From Chrysoperla carnea (taxonomy: Eukaryota; Arthropoda; Insecta; Neuroptera; Chrysopidae): a DNA stretch of 64,000 bases. Under the pieces are notes generated by a model. That model ran no database searches. It was not told where the DNA came from and saw only the letters and a program-made list of their open reading frames with translations. This document shows positions 33,234-46,627 of the stretch, in pieces. Each line of letters starts with the position of its first letter. The stretch's first letter is position 1. A program made the position numbers and the translations under genes. The stretch covers positions 59,961,501-60,025,500 of the forward strand of contig NC_058341.1 of the NCBI RefSeq assembly GCF_905475395.1, written 5' to 3'.

Positions 33234-36200
33234 GTATGAAAAATTGTACAATCTTCATTATTTTCCAACAGATCGAATTGGTTAGTAAATTAAAATCATG
33301 AATAGGTATGCTATAGGTAGTTAAAACGAATGTTTAGGCGACATTTTATAATATTTTTTATGAAATGCTTGTGACATATCTAATTTGCAAGAAAAAAACT
33401 GGGAAGTAAGGAAATTCGTAAGTAATAAATTCGAATTCACAATTCCTAGAAAAACATTTTTAAAGCTTTGTGTGACTTTTAATTTTAAATTCTAATAAAA
33501 CGTCATTGGCGGCTCTTGACGTTTCCCTCCCAAAAATTACCCAGTTTAAAATATGTCCAAATTAAATATTTCACTGTTTTTAATAAAAGAAGGCATGTGA
33601 TACAATTTCCAGCACTCAAATTATCATTTGCGTGCGACTGTTTAGCAACAAATTTTAAGTGGAAAAAGTTTTTGAAATTTATCGATTGGATGAACCATTT
33701 ACGAGGTTGGTCTTCGTTAATTATATTTTATTACTGAACAAAAATTTTCTGTAGTTGTAGAAAATAAATTTTGATTACTTGAGCAAATCATTGGTTTAGA
33801 AATTACTATAAATTTTAAGCCTTACAGCTGTTAGACTAATATTCACTATTCAAATTTTTTGAGAAAAAAGAATTTTGCTCTATTTTGGTTTTTAATAAAT
33901 TTTGGTGCAAGATCTAAGACTTATCAAATACATAAAAATAAATTAAATACAAAATTATAATTATGAAAATAAACCTCGTGAAAGTTTTAAGATTAAAAAA
34001 AATCGCTTTACCTAAAGTTGTTCAACAATATTTTTGAAATTTGTTCAAAGTTTTAGTGATCGAATAGTGCCAAATGCGTCTTCTCTGTTAATAATTTAAA
34101 ATCGTGGTGGACCGATATGAATAAAATTAAGTTATTTTAACTCTAAATTAAAATTTACATTGAAAGAGATTTATCTTATTAAGGATCTACACAACCTAAT
34201 GTAATAATTCGATTAAAAATTTAATATCCCTTTTTCAAAATTTATTTCGGTCAATACAAAAATGGGTATTCTCTTACATGCATTTGGAGAATAATAATAA
34301 TAATTTAGAAAAAGGAGTTTTTTATAAAACTTGAGAAAAATGACTATCCTATGATTTTTGCTGTAGTATTTTGAATATTATGATCATTTAACCAAGCTTT
34401 GTCAAGCATGCCTACTTTTGGTTACTTTAAACCTGAGAAGAGGCTAGTTTTGGTATGGGATCTTATAAATTAAGTATCTTAAACTTAGCGAATTTTTTGA
34501 AAGACTTTTTTATAATATTTTCAAAATGTCTTAAAAAATTAATATCATTATTATTTTACATTAAAATGTAAAAAAATATAGCGATAAAGTGTATGCCAAA
34601 TAATTAGTAAAATAAACTTTTGCACAATTTTGTCCTGAATATTTTTTTCCCACAAATAAATTTTATTAATTGGTCCATAAGTTACTTAAAAAATAAATTC
34701 TATTCTGGAGTAAACACATTACGAGATGAAAATAACTTAATTTTATTTAATTAATACATAGGTTATGACTTTTCTAATTAAATAGAAAAAAGATTTTAAT
34801 ATTTTATCTTGTGTACGAAATTTAAAAAAAAATTTGTTTAAACAATTTTGTATAAAAAATTCATTTAACAAATTCTTTAACATTGGAAATTTATTATCAT
34901 TGCTCATTTTTAAGCTTAAATAATTTTTCAAAAATTTTGCATACTATACAATTAAAAGAATTTCGTATCGTTAAGTTAACGAATTCTCAATTTATCGATC
35001 AAATACACTAAAATAAGTTAATCTATTTTTATCTACTTTCTATCATATTAAAGGACAAATCCGTTCCAACCTTCCAACTCTACAAAAATTTTAAGATTAA
35101 CCTTTGAAGTCAAAATAATGTAATTCGACATGCCATAATTTAGCCATGGTAAAATTAATAAAAAAATTATTTTTAAAAGTTTCTTTGTGCCACATTCAAA
35201 CATACTTGCAACCATCATTTTGAATCAATTTACGAAAAAATATTTCAAAATAAAATGGAAAATTATTTAAGCTTTAATTTCTCGATCCTCCTTAATCATT
35301 TTGCTTTATTTGATGCATGAATGTTGTGATTGTTGTTTTGAAATTTTGTGTGATCAGTTTTTGTGTGTCTTTTTCTAGATTATACGATACTAAAATGCAT
35401 TATTCCTGTGACAAACATGCAATACAATATACAATTAAAGTGTCGTATAATTCTTGAAAAATTATTATGGTCCAAGAGAGCTGACCGTAAGAAGGGGGAA
35501 CTTATTATTTTATAAAAGTATATTTTCATGAAGGTACTACGATTGCCTGTGGAGAGTCTGCGACGAAGAGTAGATAGACTTTAAGAGAATTATTCTCTTT
35601 GGATTTCACATTTATAAAAGCGTGAAAATATCACCTTAAGATTTTAGATCCCTTACTTTTTTATATTGAGGCGAATAAAAAAAATAATTGTTTATTAGAC
35701 TTTCTGCATCGACCTTACTTGCTATCGAACCCTGAATAACAAAATAACCTCAAAATCTCAAGAAAACCGTAGTAAACTCATATTTTCAACTTTTTCTGAT
35801 AACTTTTCGAAAAATGAAGGAATTGAATTGAAATTCTGAAAAAAGATGTAACTTATGATCATAAAAAAGTGTGGTAAATTTTAGCCCGATACATAACCTC
35901 AATTTTGAGAAGTTGATCTTAAAAAATTTTCCGACCACTTTTTCGATCTGGCAACATGCATTTATATCATCATTAGGATAATTTGAAGAGAATCGTATAA
36001 AAAATTGGGCTGGAATAGTTATTTGTACTCATGCGCCGTTCGATTTGAAATAATAATGTAGGTTTCCAGATACTCTTATCGATGAGACAGGCGACAATCT
36101 TCTTTTGAACATAAGCAATTTAAGCTTTTGTTGAAGTAAATTTTACATTTTTATAAATGAAAAAGCAATTGCACAAAAATTCGATATTATTATAGCATCC

Positions 36201-36390
36201 GCTACTCTCGCAGTACCTACACTTTTAAAAGATAATAATAAAATTATAGCTCGTTTAGAGGTTCGTCTTTTTACGGTCAAGCTCTTCGCCTAATATATTT
36301 TGGCATTTTACCCTTTTTTACTTTTATATACAAGCTACAAAGTAGTATGCAATATAAAGGTATTATTTTTTATATTTCTAAAATATGAAT
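33234..36390. other. AT-rich intergenic, no gene recognised
   Basis: Very AT-rich with homopolymer runs. Open frames such as 33516-33737 and 34743-34931 are short and have no family resemblance. A stretch at about 35500-36060 is a little more complex but shows no protein or repeat match within the window. Confidence 0.4.
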
Positions 36391-36865
36391 TGTTCACGGG
36401 ACAGTACCCTGTTTTGTTAAATGATTAAAACATACTTTAAACTTCGTGAGTGACTTCCTTTTGGCGTATCTACCAAATTGATTCTATACGGTTTTTTTTC
36501 AACAGTGCTACGTTTTCAAATGAGTATGATAACGTCATATTTAAGTTACAATTATTAAAAAGTACAATATTTTGCCCGACAAAAATATTGCGCCAGTCAG
36601 CTTGTCTACCACCTCGAACATGTTGTACTTAGGTTTTTTTTGTTTTTCAATACATACATACTTCACTTTTTGTTCTACAAATTCCCTGCAGCGTTTTTTC
36701 AGACGGAGAGCTTAAATATGATATTATCATGCTCTTTTGAAAACCCAGCACTTTCCAAAAAAGTTGTAGAAAGTTTGGTAGACTCGCCAAAAAAAGTCAC
36801 TGACGAAGTTTCAAGTATGTATTGATCATTCAATAAAAAGGGTGCTGTCCCGTGCACTAAAAGCA
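36391..36865. mobile_element. Inverted-repeat element, about 475 bp
   Basis: TTCACGGGACAGTACCCTGT (about 36393) pairs with AGGGTGCTGTCCCGTGCA (about 36839-36856). The arms extend about 150 bases: AAACTTCGTGAGTGACTT with AAGTCACTGACGAAGTTT, and GAGTATGATAACGTCATATT with its complement near 36717. The centre at 36546-36700 is unpaired. Small open frames inside are not convincing genes. Confidence 0.75.
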
Positions 36866-38317
36866 CACCGACAGCAAATTTAGAAGTAATTGTTTGTATA
36901 CTGATAATAAAACGGGTCCATTTCTATTAGACTGTAATTTATGTAGATAGATAATTTTGCGAAATTTTTTAAGTAGAAACAAGTGCTAATATATTTTTGG
37001 TAATCCTGAAAGATTTAAAATTCCTCTTTAATAATTTCAAATACGAAAATGCCAATATTATTGTATTAAATTGTCTTGTAACTTATTAATTTGAAATTGT
37101 TTACATTCTATATCGAAGGTGAATTTGTGAATGTGTATTTAATTACACAGAAATTGCTGAAATATAACATCGAATGACTGCGAATATTTTCAGACAAACT
37201 GGAAAAATTTTTTAACATTGTAATCGACTACGTTTTACTTGAATTAATTTATTCTGCAAATAAGCAAAATCAAAAGTTCATCAACTCCGAATCCGAAATT
37301 GTTTAGTCTAACATTGTTCTATGATCCTCTAGAATCTATAATCCATACAGAAATATAGTTCGACCAAATGTATTTTCTGGTGTATTTTTAGTTACATATT
37401 ATAATCAAGAAAATGTTTTCGTTCTCGGTTTTTCTTTTATACGGCGAACGTATTGTAAAATACATTACAGAAAAATCTCTACAACAAAGGTCAAAAATAA
37501 TTACAACAGTAACAAAAAAAAAAAAAAAAAGCACAAAAAGACATGTTTCTGAAGTTCTGGACATCAGAAATGCTCGAACTGCATTTTGAAACAAAGTTAA
37601 ATTTATTAAATTCTAAATATGATTCGGCAAAATTAAAATTTTTGTGAGTATTTTGTGATAATAATATTTTTATGTGTGTATTTTTTCCCAATTTTGTCGA
37701 ACCATATCGAGAACTAACCAGGCTAACAGTGTTTTCGAGTATATATAAAAGTATACAGGGTATACTCTTCAGAATATTATTATAGAATAGTATAGATTAA
37801 TGATTAAGATATATTAGATCATACCCTTGGAACATTTTCGCTTCTACTTCGAAGTTTTAAAGTACATACATCGGTTTTGATCAGAATGATGAAAAATTTC
37901 CGAGGTTTCGCATAGCTGATTCAGTTTTCATTTTGCAAACACCCAGAACTCTACCGTGATTACTGTATAACCCAATCATCTTAGTTAAAAAATGGTCCAT
38001 TTCGGAGTCTTATGAAATAAGCTGAATTTTCTACAAACCTTTGTTTTGATAATGCAAATGTTGTCTTAAAAGTCAAATATGCACGTACCTTTGTGCAGGG
38101 TCAATATTTATAAATATAATTCCAATACTGACCACAACAATGACAGAATTCAACGTTTAAACTGGGATTCTTTAATTTTTTCTTGATTATAATTTCCTCT
38201 CGAAATTCCATTCTGCTATATAAGAACATTTAATCTTTCGATGAAATACATCAAACAATGTAACAATATCACCATAATAAAATATTCGTGCCACTTCATA
38301 CAAGACAATTTAATATA
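36866..38317. other. AT-rich intergenic, no gene recognised
   Basis: Contains a poly(A) run at about 37515 and a TATACAGGGTATA motif at 37750 that resembles the CAGGGT ends of the foldback family. No coding signal. Confidence 0.4.
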
Positions 38318-38865
38318 TAGGCTGTTCCTAAATCACCAAACAGAAACTTAAAAGAATTCTTAACAAAATTTTAAGACGAAAAGTCTTATGACATTTTTTG
38401 ATCTGACCGTTTACTGATTAAGGCTTCGTTAATTATCGTTTTTAATTTTAAGAAATGTTTATTATCAGCAAAGTTGGGAGAAATTAAGTTTGGTATAATT
38501 TATCATCATTTTTCGCTAAAGTTAATATTTACGTTCGAAGTTCTAAATTAACAAATTTGAATTTTTGTCGAAATTTGTAATTATTTTTGGGGTAAATTTC
38601 TACAATTTGTCCAAAAACAATTCAAAATTTATATTCTAGAGCTTTTAACATAAATTTTTCTGTATTAAAGTTACGGAAATAATTGACCTAATAATAAAAT
38701 TTATAAAAACTTTAGTTTTCCTTTTATTTGTCTAGAAATTCTTAACATTATACACGCTAATTAACGAGACCTTAATCATTATCGTTGCGTCAAATCTTAT
38801 AATTTCGTAAGGAATTAATTATTTCTGTTTGGTCCGGTGATTTATGGACACCCTACATTAATTAA
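38318..38865. mobile_element. Foldback element, about 545 bp
   Basis: TAGGCTGTTCCTAAATCACC then AAACAGAAA on the left pairs with TTTCTGTTTGG then GGTGATTTATGGACACCCTA on the right. Inner blocks also match (GATTAAGGCTTCGTTAATTA with TAATTAACGAGACCTTAATC, AGAATTCTTAACA with GAAATTCTTAACATT in inverse order). No coding sequence. Confidence 0.72.
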
Positions 38866-38986
38866 TAAGGTTTTTAATTTTATAAAAAGAATTTTTTAAT
38901 TTAATATATTAATTAATTAATTAATAATATAAGCTTATTTTTGTTATTTTGGTAATTACGAATGTGTGGTGTGGTTTGGCTTGCAG

Positions 38987-39133
38987 GTCTCGCTCGGTGG
39001 TGAGGGTGGTCAGGTGGGGGGCGTGGCCGTAGGCGTCTTGCAGCAGCAAGCGCAGTGGAGCACGCAAGTCAAGTTGGCCGAATCTAAATATCACAGCAAA
39101 GTACCCGGTAGCAACAAACAGCCCCCAACATAG
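38987..39133 (+). other. GC-rich open segment; possible alternative last exon of cyclin T
   Basis: A sharply GC-richer island in AT-rich DNA. On the plus strand it follows an acceptor-like TTTGGCTTGCAG and stays open for 48 codons (VSLGGEGGQVGGVAVGV..., ending KQPPT) to TAG at 39131-39133. It is phase 0 and would join in frame to the internal donor CAACAG|gtaaga at 31366 of cyclin T. On the minus strand a 71-codon frame (39136-38921, ATG start) crosses the same DNA with many C-ending codons (LLLQDAYGHAPHL...). I recognise neither peptide. Only one of the two readings, or neither, can be genuine. A piece of a foreign or transposed sequence is also possible. Confidence 0.35.
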
Positions 39134-42100
39134 CATTCATAAGATATAAAAAGAAAATAATTTATTTAAAAAAAGAAAAAAATTAAATTAAAATTTAAAA
39201 AAAATTAAATTACACAGTAATTATAATTGTATTAAGTATTTATTTAAAAAGAATACATATATATTTAAAAATATATATTAAAAATCCTACTGGAACACTC
39301 GGTACTGGAAGCAGAGAATCAATCATACCGAACGTTTTTGTTGTTGTAAATAGTTTAAAATACTCAGGTGATCTCATCCTTAAGCTACACACTACTTATC
39401 ATGTAATAGGACCCAATCATATTAGATTTTAACTGCGAACAAATTTCTAGCTAGCCATATTTTACACAAATATCTTCGCTTGGGTGTTTTAATAAATAGG
39501 TAAAATTCCCCATCGATATTATAAGATATTTACAATCAAAGGTCTCAAAAAACTCCTCTTTTCACCTTGATAATCACACTTACAGCGACTCGGAAGACAA
39601 TGAGGGTTATTATAAAAATTGTAGGTAATTGAATTTTCTATAAAATAAATCCTTCAATTTTTTCGATCACACCAGTAGTTATATTACGTAGAAATTATTT
39701 TACCATACAAAATAAGAATTTCACAATTCAAAAAATGTCAAGCGGTAAAACTTTGAATTCAACTTCATTAAGCACCAGCAGTCTGCCCAGACTTCTTCAA
39801 ACTTCTTTATACGACTTCATAACAGCTTACTGAGTTTCAACTTTAAAAAATTAAATTTATCGAAATGGCTGCCATTAAAAAAAATTTTCTCATTACTAAC
39901 ATTTTTTAAATTGATGGTTTTTCATGCTTTGTTTCTTCTATGTATTAATTATTTACTTTTAACTCCAAAATTTTGTTACATGACTATTGATAAGTGCTAA
40001 AATTCCTATGCGACCCTCAATTAAACCAAACAAAGTCATTTAAAAAAGATTTATTCTCTATTTCAAAACTCTTAAATCGGTCAAAATAGCGAATGTGTTA
40101 AATTTTTTGAAAGATTGAATCACTGATCAATTAACGAATATGACTTCGCTGTTTGACTACTCAACATTATTTTTGAACTTCTAGTACGAAGAAAAATGTG
40201 AAGGATCTCTTTGTAGAGAGTTTTATGGCCTACAATTTGTATAACCCTCGTTATCTGTATCACAGAAAGCGAGATAAACAGGAAAAAAGATAGTTATTGA
40301 AATAAATATCTCGATACACGAAATAAAATTGAATAACACTTAAAGGAGTTTTTTTTATCTTTGTCCGTTAATATCAAAATAAGTTTGACACGATGTCGAT
40401 TAAAACTTTTTAACCTTTCTTAAAACACTTATGCAAAGGTGCCTGTACAAAATTCGGCAAACTGGAATTTTTCTCGCAGATTGGTTTTTTATATATCTAA
40501 AATGAGTGGGCTAATAATGTTTTTTGCTTGATACATAGATTAAGCCAACTTTTGAACAGATGGGCTTCATATTTTTATAATTGTTTTATTTTTTTCTTTG
40601 AGAGCATTTTGTACGCGTGGAATGTATTAATTATTTGAATCGCATATCATTTTATTTCGACGTAATTATGCTCTTATTTTTGGGAGACATCATTTATTCA
40701 TAAACTAATTACAAAACAAGAAGCTTTTCTTTAACTGTGCATTTCACAAATCATATTAAAAATTTTATTTCATTTTAATTATCATTCCATTTATGAAAAC
40801 AAATTAATGCTTATTATTTAACATTAAAAAAAATAAAAATCGCTGTTTAAAACAATTTACAAATCGAATAACCTTTCTGTTGATTTACGAAAATGAAAAA
40901 AGAATGGCTTAATAAATGTATAAAAATATTATGTAGCTAATATTATGAGTTGAAATAATTACAAAAAAATTTATTTATTGAACTAAAAAAAATATATATA
41001 TTAGACTTTGAAAATTTATAAACACAAAGGATTTTCCTCGTTTTTCACATATAAAAAAAAATTACAAATGAATTTTTTTTATAGCATATATAAAAAAAGC
41101 ATATAAAAAATTAAACGTCCTACGTAATCGTCGTATTATTACCGTTTTGTTTTTCTTCTTTATTTTTGTGTAAATATTGTAATTTAAAACATATTATTAT
41201 TGAATTTTATATAACATTCAATTAAACAAAATATAATCAAAAATTACGTATCATAGATTTCGAAAAATTGATTGTTAATAAAATTAGTGAACAAATTTTA
41301 AGAAATTCTTTTCTGGGTGACAAATAACTAATTATTCATCGTGTGTCCAAAATTTGCGACAAGTAAACTTTTTGCGACCAACGGACAATTAGGAAAATCG
41401 TACCCGAAAAGAAAACTTATCTTTCATTTGCGCTTAAACATGCTATGAGCATAACGTGCTACGCTTGTCCATTGCCCATTTGAACATAGGCTTATTGAAT
41501 CTGAATTCAACGTAAAAGTTGCTAGATCACTTCATATTTTCAAGAAATTATCCAAAAAAGCGGTAAAAAAAATTTTTTCATTTTATTCGAAATTAAATAT
41601 AATCACTTGTAATTTCCACAAAAATCTTTACAAAATCAGAAAATATGAATTTTCAATTACTTTTAGCTTTCCCCATACCTTTTTTCTTTTAGTGAAATTA
41701 TATAAGGTGCTCAGTCAGTAATGACCACATCAGATAATATTGGAGATAATATTCTAAACAAGAGAGTCCTTAAAAGTTTGCTTATAATTAAAATTCTTGA
41801 TTAATTAATTTTAATATTTTACAATTATATTTATATTAATTTTTATCCGTTTATCACTTATAGATTTCAATATAATCTATAGAAACAACTGCTAGTGAGA
41901 ATACAAAATTGTGTTCTAAGAGCTGATAACACAATTTGAAGGAAGAATTTAGAGAGGAAATAATACTCAGCCTAAATCAGTTATTTTTGTGACTATTTTT
42001 GGGCTTAAAAAATATTTATAAATGCCGTATTCGCCTGTATCTTAAATGTGTTGTGCAAATTTTTATTTCTGAACACGAAAATAAATGGCTTTTATCGCAA

Positions 42101-43299
42101 TGATAAAAAAAATAATATATTTGTTAGTAAAATTGTTAAAATTTTTCATTAAAAACAATTAAGACGACGATTATAAGTGAAAGAAAAAAATTGAAGGCAA
42201 TGTGCAGAAGAATATATTATCGAAAAATTGAGTATTTTTAAACTGCTTAAAATATCTACTTAAAATTGTGTTATCAGTTTCTAACTCTCCGATTAATTGA
42301 ATTTTAAAAAAGTAGAATGCTTTACGGCACTATTAAATAACGTGTTTTTTATGAAAAAAATTACGTGATTATTAACATATTTTCGAATACTTGCAGCGAA
42401 AAAATTGTTTTTATTTCTTCTGCTTTTAGGATAAAATACTTGGAAAATCTGATGTGATGGAACAAAAATTATGTCGATTGATTTAATATACAATTTAGGT
42501 CGTTTTGAGGGGAAGGTTTATCAAAATAGGGCCAGTTTAAGTTGGTCATAAATAAAAAAATCAGATTCATAAATTAAATACATAGAAAATTGACTATAAA
42601 ATATGCAAAAATGTGTATAGTATTAATCGATTCGCAAAGTTTCGACCCTTTTCTGTGATTTTCTTAAACTCTGCAAGGTGTCCTCATTCTTCATTTTTCA
42701 GAATATCGATCAAATTTTGAGGTCCCTAAGAATATGAAATTTTTGGAGACCCTAGGAAATTTTAAACAAAATAATCCTTATCTGATACTTGTTTATAATA
42801 TTACAAAAATAAATAAGATTTTATTTTATTATTTTGAAATTTAATAAATTAATTTTTTTCCTCATTAATTAAATAGATCGGAATGAAAAGATTGGAAAAA
42901 TAAGAAAAGCTTTCCAGTCAATTGATTAAATAGGTTTTACTGAGGTATGTAGACAAGTTAAACGATCGATAAAGGCATGAGGTGGTCATAGCCTTGACGG
43001 GGAAATAAAAATATGCCAGTAGCCATAGCTTAGCAAGTCAGCACCCAAAAAGTATCCATAAATAGTGCGGAAAAAAAACAAATTCGACTATTTATCTTAC
43101 CTGTATTTTAAAAATTATTCAAAGTCGTATAGTTGTATGCATTACAGATACAATTTAATTTCTAACTAAAATTTTTGAAATCTATGATACAAAATAATAT
43201 TAATAATCACCATTTCTTTGACATTATATAATAATATTATTCTCACTGTGTTTTGAATTTCATCGACTTTGTATTATTAAAAAAATAATAATAGCCTGG
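39134..43299. other. AT-rich intergenic, no gene recognised
   Basis: Apart from the short shared repeat at 40295-40335 (see 20425) and a loose inverted pair (GCTGATAACACAATTT near 41925, AAATTGTGTTATCAG near 42265), I see no organised structure and no coding signal. The base composition is extreme in places, with long A and T runs. Confidence 0.4.
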
Positions 43300-43625
43300 T
43301 CCCTGATACGAAAAATGAGTCGGGACTCTGATCCTGACGCCAGAAAAACATTTTAAATGTACTTCGATAATTTATATTCTTTCTGAAAATGTTTGATGAA
43401 TGGCGTTTGGGTTAATTATTTTACATTAAATATAAAACGATTAAGAAAATATTCAGAGACTTTTGTTTAAAAGTCTATCTCGCCTTAAAATACATTAAAA
43501 TCCTGATCCCATTAATCAGTTTTGTCGTTAGTATAAATAGATTCAATTACCGGAATAGGCTATAAATGAAAAAACTGGCGTGAGTGGCGTCAGGATCAGA
43601 GTATCGAACCATTTTTTGATCTAGT
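43300..43625. mobile_element. MITE-like inverted-repeat element, about 325 bp
   Basis: ACTCTGATCCTGACGCCAG (about 43326) pairs with GGCGTCAGGATCAGAGTA (about 43577). The outer GATACGAAAAATGAG and CGAACCATTTTTTGATC also resemble each other in inverse orientation. The interior is non-coding. Confidence 0.68.
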
Positions 43626-46600
43626 AACCATTCTATAATAATACGTATATTATTTAATAATTAATGGTGTTTATTATAGTTATACATAATATTGACTTAC
43701 TAAAAAAAAAAAACATATTCTAGAAACAAATTACGTTCACATAATACAGGGTATCGCTGAAAATAGACACTAGTTAAATATTTGAAAAATTATCAAATAC
43801 AAACACAAGATTATCCATAATTTTTAATATTCCAGTAAATGAAATTTTTAGATGCAAGTGCGCCATATCAAGTGGATTTAAGAAAGAATTAGGGTTTGAC
43901 GACTAGCGCGAATAACAAAATTAAATATGGCTAGTACGAAAGGTTAAAATAAGAGATGGTTAACAATAATCGAGGTTCTTTTTAATAAGCAAATGAAGCT
44001 AAAAGCGACGCAGGAGAGATAATCCCTCTCCTGTTAGAAATGTCTGTTATACCTTTTGGAAAAGGAGGTACTTGAATTTATAGCCTTTTAGAAAGCTTTG
44101 ACCTATCATTTTAGATTTTTAACTTGACTACATAGATTATACTGCTGTTCAGATGTCGCAATAAAATTGATAAAACGTCCAAGAAAACCATTTTTCTAAA
44201 TGCTCTCATTTCTAGTAATATTTACTAGAATAAAAATTGCGCAAATAAAATTGTTTAATGTAAAATTATCAAATATTTATTGTACCCCTTCCGAATCCCC
44301 TTATTTATATTTATATTTTAATTTTGTTATAAAAAAAATGTAAATATGATGATTTGGAAGTAATAATAACAAATGCGTGATACTTATATATCAAATAATT
44401 TTAATTACTATCTAATTATATGGTGCACTTCCGCGTCTTAATATTACAGCCGGAACGTTTAAGAATTAAATTCAACATAGTTTCAGTATTTAAATGTTAA
44501 CGTCTATTTTTAGTACACTCTCACGATTTGAAAAGTGAAGTTAACAAATTTTCACTTTGAAATTGTTCATATAAGTAAGGCAGAATTCAGAATTATTTCA
44601 CTACATCGACTTTTCAAGAAATTTTTTAATTTTTCCGCTATATTGACATGATGAAATAAATATGATAACTTTTTCTGAAAAACTTCAAAAGTTTTGTCTA
44701 TCTTTATTCGAGTAACTATCTTGAAATTGTTCTATTCAGACGAAATAGATTCAGTTGAGGCAGAATCCGATCTCAGAATTGTTCCATGACATCAGATTAT
44801 GTAGATGTTTTCATTATAAATGTGGAAACGGTATCTTAAATCTTCAATTCAACACCAAACATATGCTTACTAAGCATTCTGATGTCGAATTCAAATTTAC
44901 AAATACACTATTGTTGCTTTCAATTCAAAAGTTTTTTTAGATTTTATCAAAATAAATATTTTCCTTAATCAAAGTGTCCTTAAGGTATTTTCTGTTTTTT
45001 ATTTTTGTGTTTATATTTTTGAATTTTTTAATATTTTTAAAACTGTTTTCAGTGAAACTACAATTTATTCAAATATTTGTTTCAAGAATAAACATTTAAA
45101 AAAAAAAAAAAGTATCAAGTGGAACTTAACAGAATTTTAAATGTAAAATATTTTAAAACTATTGAATTCTTTGATATTTCAATTTCAATCAATTTAAAAT
45201 TATAAAAATATTTAAAAGCCGCATCAAAAAAAATGTATGTAATAATTTTTAAAAGCATGATAAAAAAAACACGTTTAAAAATAAAACAGTAGTTTCTTGA
45301 TTATAAAAGGAGGAGGTATTCGAAGTTTAAATTTAGTTATTAGAAATTTCAGTCCACAAATGACAATTAATATTAAACGCAGAAAAGCGTTTATTTTATT
45401 ATTCAGAATTTAAAAATTTTTTTAGTTTTTATTAAAAATTATTTCCTTAAATAATTAAAATTCTACTGTTTATTTAATAAAAAAAAAAAAAATTAATAAA
45501 AATAGCCAATTTTAAGTAGGATATGTATATTATATATAATTTATTAATTACTGCATAATATTCAAGAGAAAAATTATTTAATTTCAAATAAAAATACTTT
45601 ATTATAGAAATGGCTGTATATTCAAATTTTTTTATGTCTTTAAAATAATTATTTTTTTACTAAGAAAAAAAAAATTCTTAAATTAGACATGAAAAAAAAT
45701 AAAAATAAATTGAATACTAAAAAAATAAAAATGGCACTTGTGTTTTGTCATAGAACTGATTTTTATGGAAACCTCCTAATTCAAAACAAAAAAATTTAAA
45801 CACATAATTGTCATTTGTTAATCGTTTTTGGCTTCTTTTTTTAAACAAAAGCGTAAAATTTTTGCCACAAATTATAATACTTCATACTTCAATTTAAACA
45901 TTTATGTTTACTTTTTTAGTTACTGAATATTCAGTATCGAAAGTTCAAAGTTCACTTATTAGAATTATAAAATAATTGTTTATTAAAATTGAGACTATTT
46001 AAGTGAAACGTCACAAACGAAGATGAAAGTTTGTCAGCGTGCAAGGTACGTGAATTGTTTGACTAAACAAACGCCATGTTTCTTTATCAACTAATCATAA
46101 TGCATAAGCATCCTAAACGTTTTTCTAATTTATATCAAGTAGTACGGCGCTTTGTCTAGGCAAGTCGAACGTGATGTCAGGGATAGTTTGAAATTAATTT
46201 TGGGTCATTTTGATTTTTTCACACTAAAATCTAAATAAAGAATATCGTAACAAACTTCAACAAGCGATCCAATATTAATTTTTTTGGTATTTATTACCCA
46301 TTTTGTGTTGTTTACCACATATTGTTAACTCATGAAAATGTATCTTGCGATCAATAAAAATGTTACACTTATATGCATCAGATATATTTGGTGGCACTAA
46401 GCATATTAAACAATGTGTATTTTTCAACCATCAAATATATCTAAAGGAAGTTTCGCATTTTTTTGTCCGCAAGTGTACATATGTGTTGGTCATTTCCATA
46501 TATGTAATACTCCTATATGGACAGTTCCTATAAGTGGAATGTGTCTCGACAAAGTGAGACAGATAGTTCTCGGCGACCACTCTGGCAAAATATATTTTCA

Positions 46601-46627
46601 TTGACGTTTGTATGTGACGTTAAACAT
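43626..46627. other. AT-rich intergenic, no gene recognised
   Basis: Includes an ATACAGGGTATCG motif at 43746 of the CAGGGT-end type, long poly(A)/poly(T) runs at 45090-45500, and no convincing open frame. Confidence 0.4.

Noticed and set aside
41908-42292. Possible inverted-repeat element (GCTGATAACACAATTT pair)
   Set aside because: Only about 16 bases pair clearly, and no further arm matching was found, so it is too weak to list.
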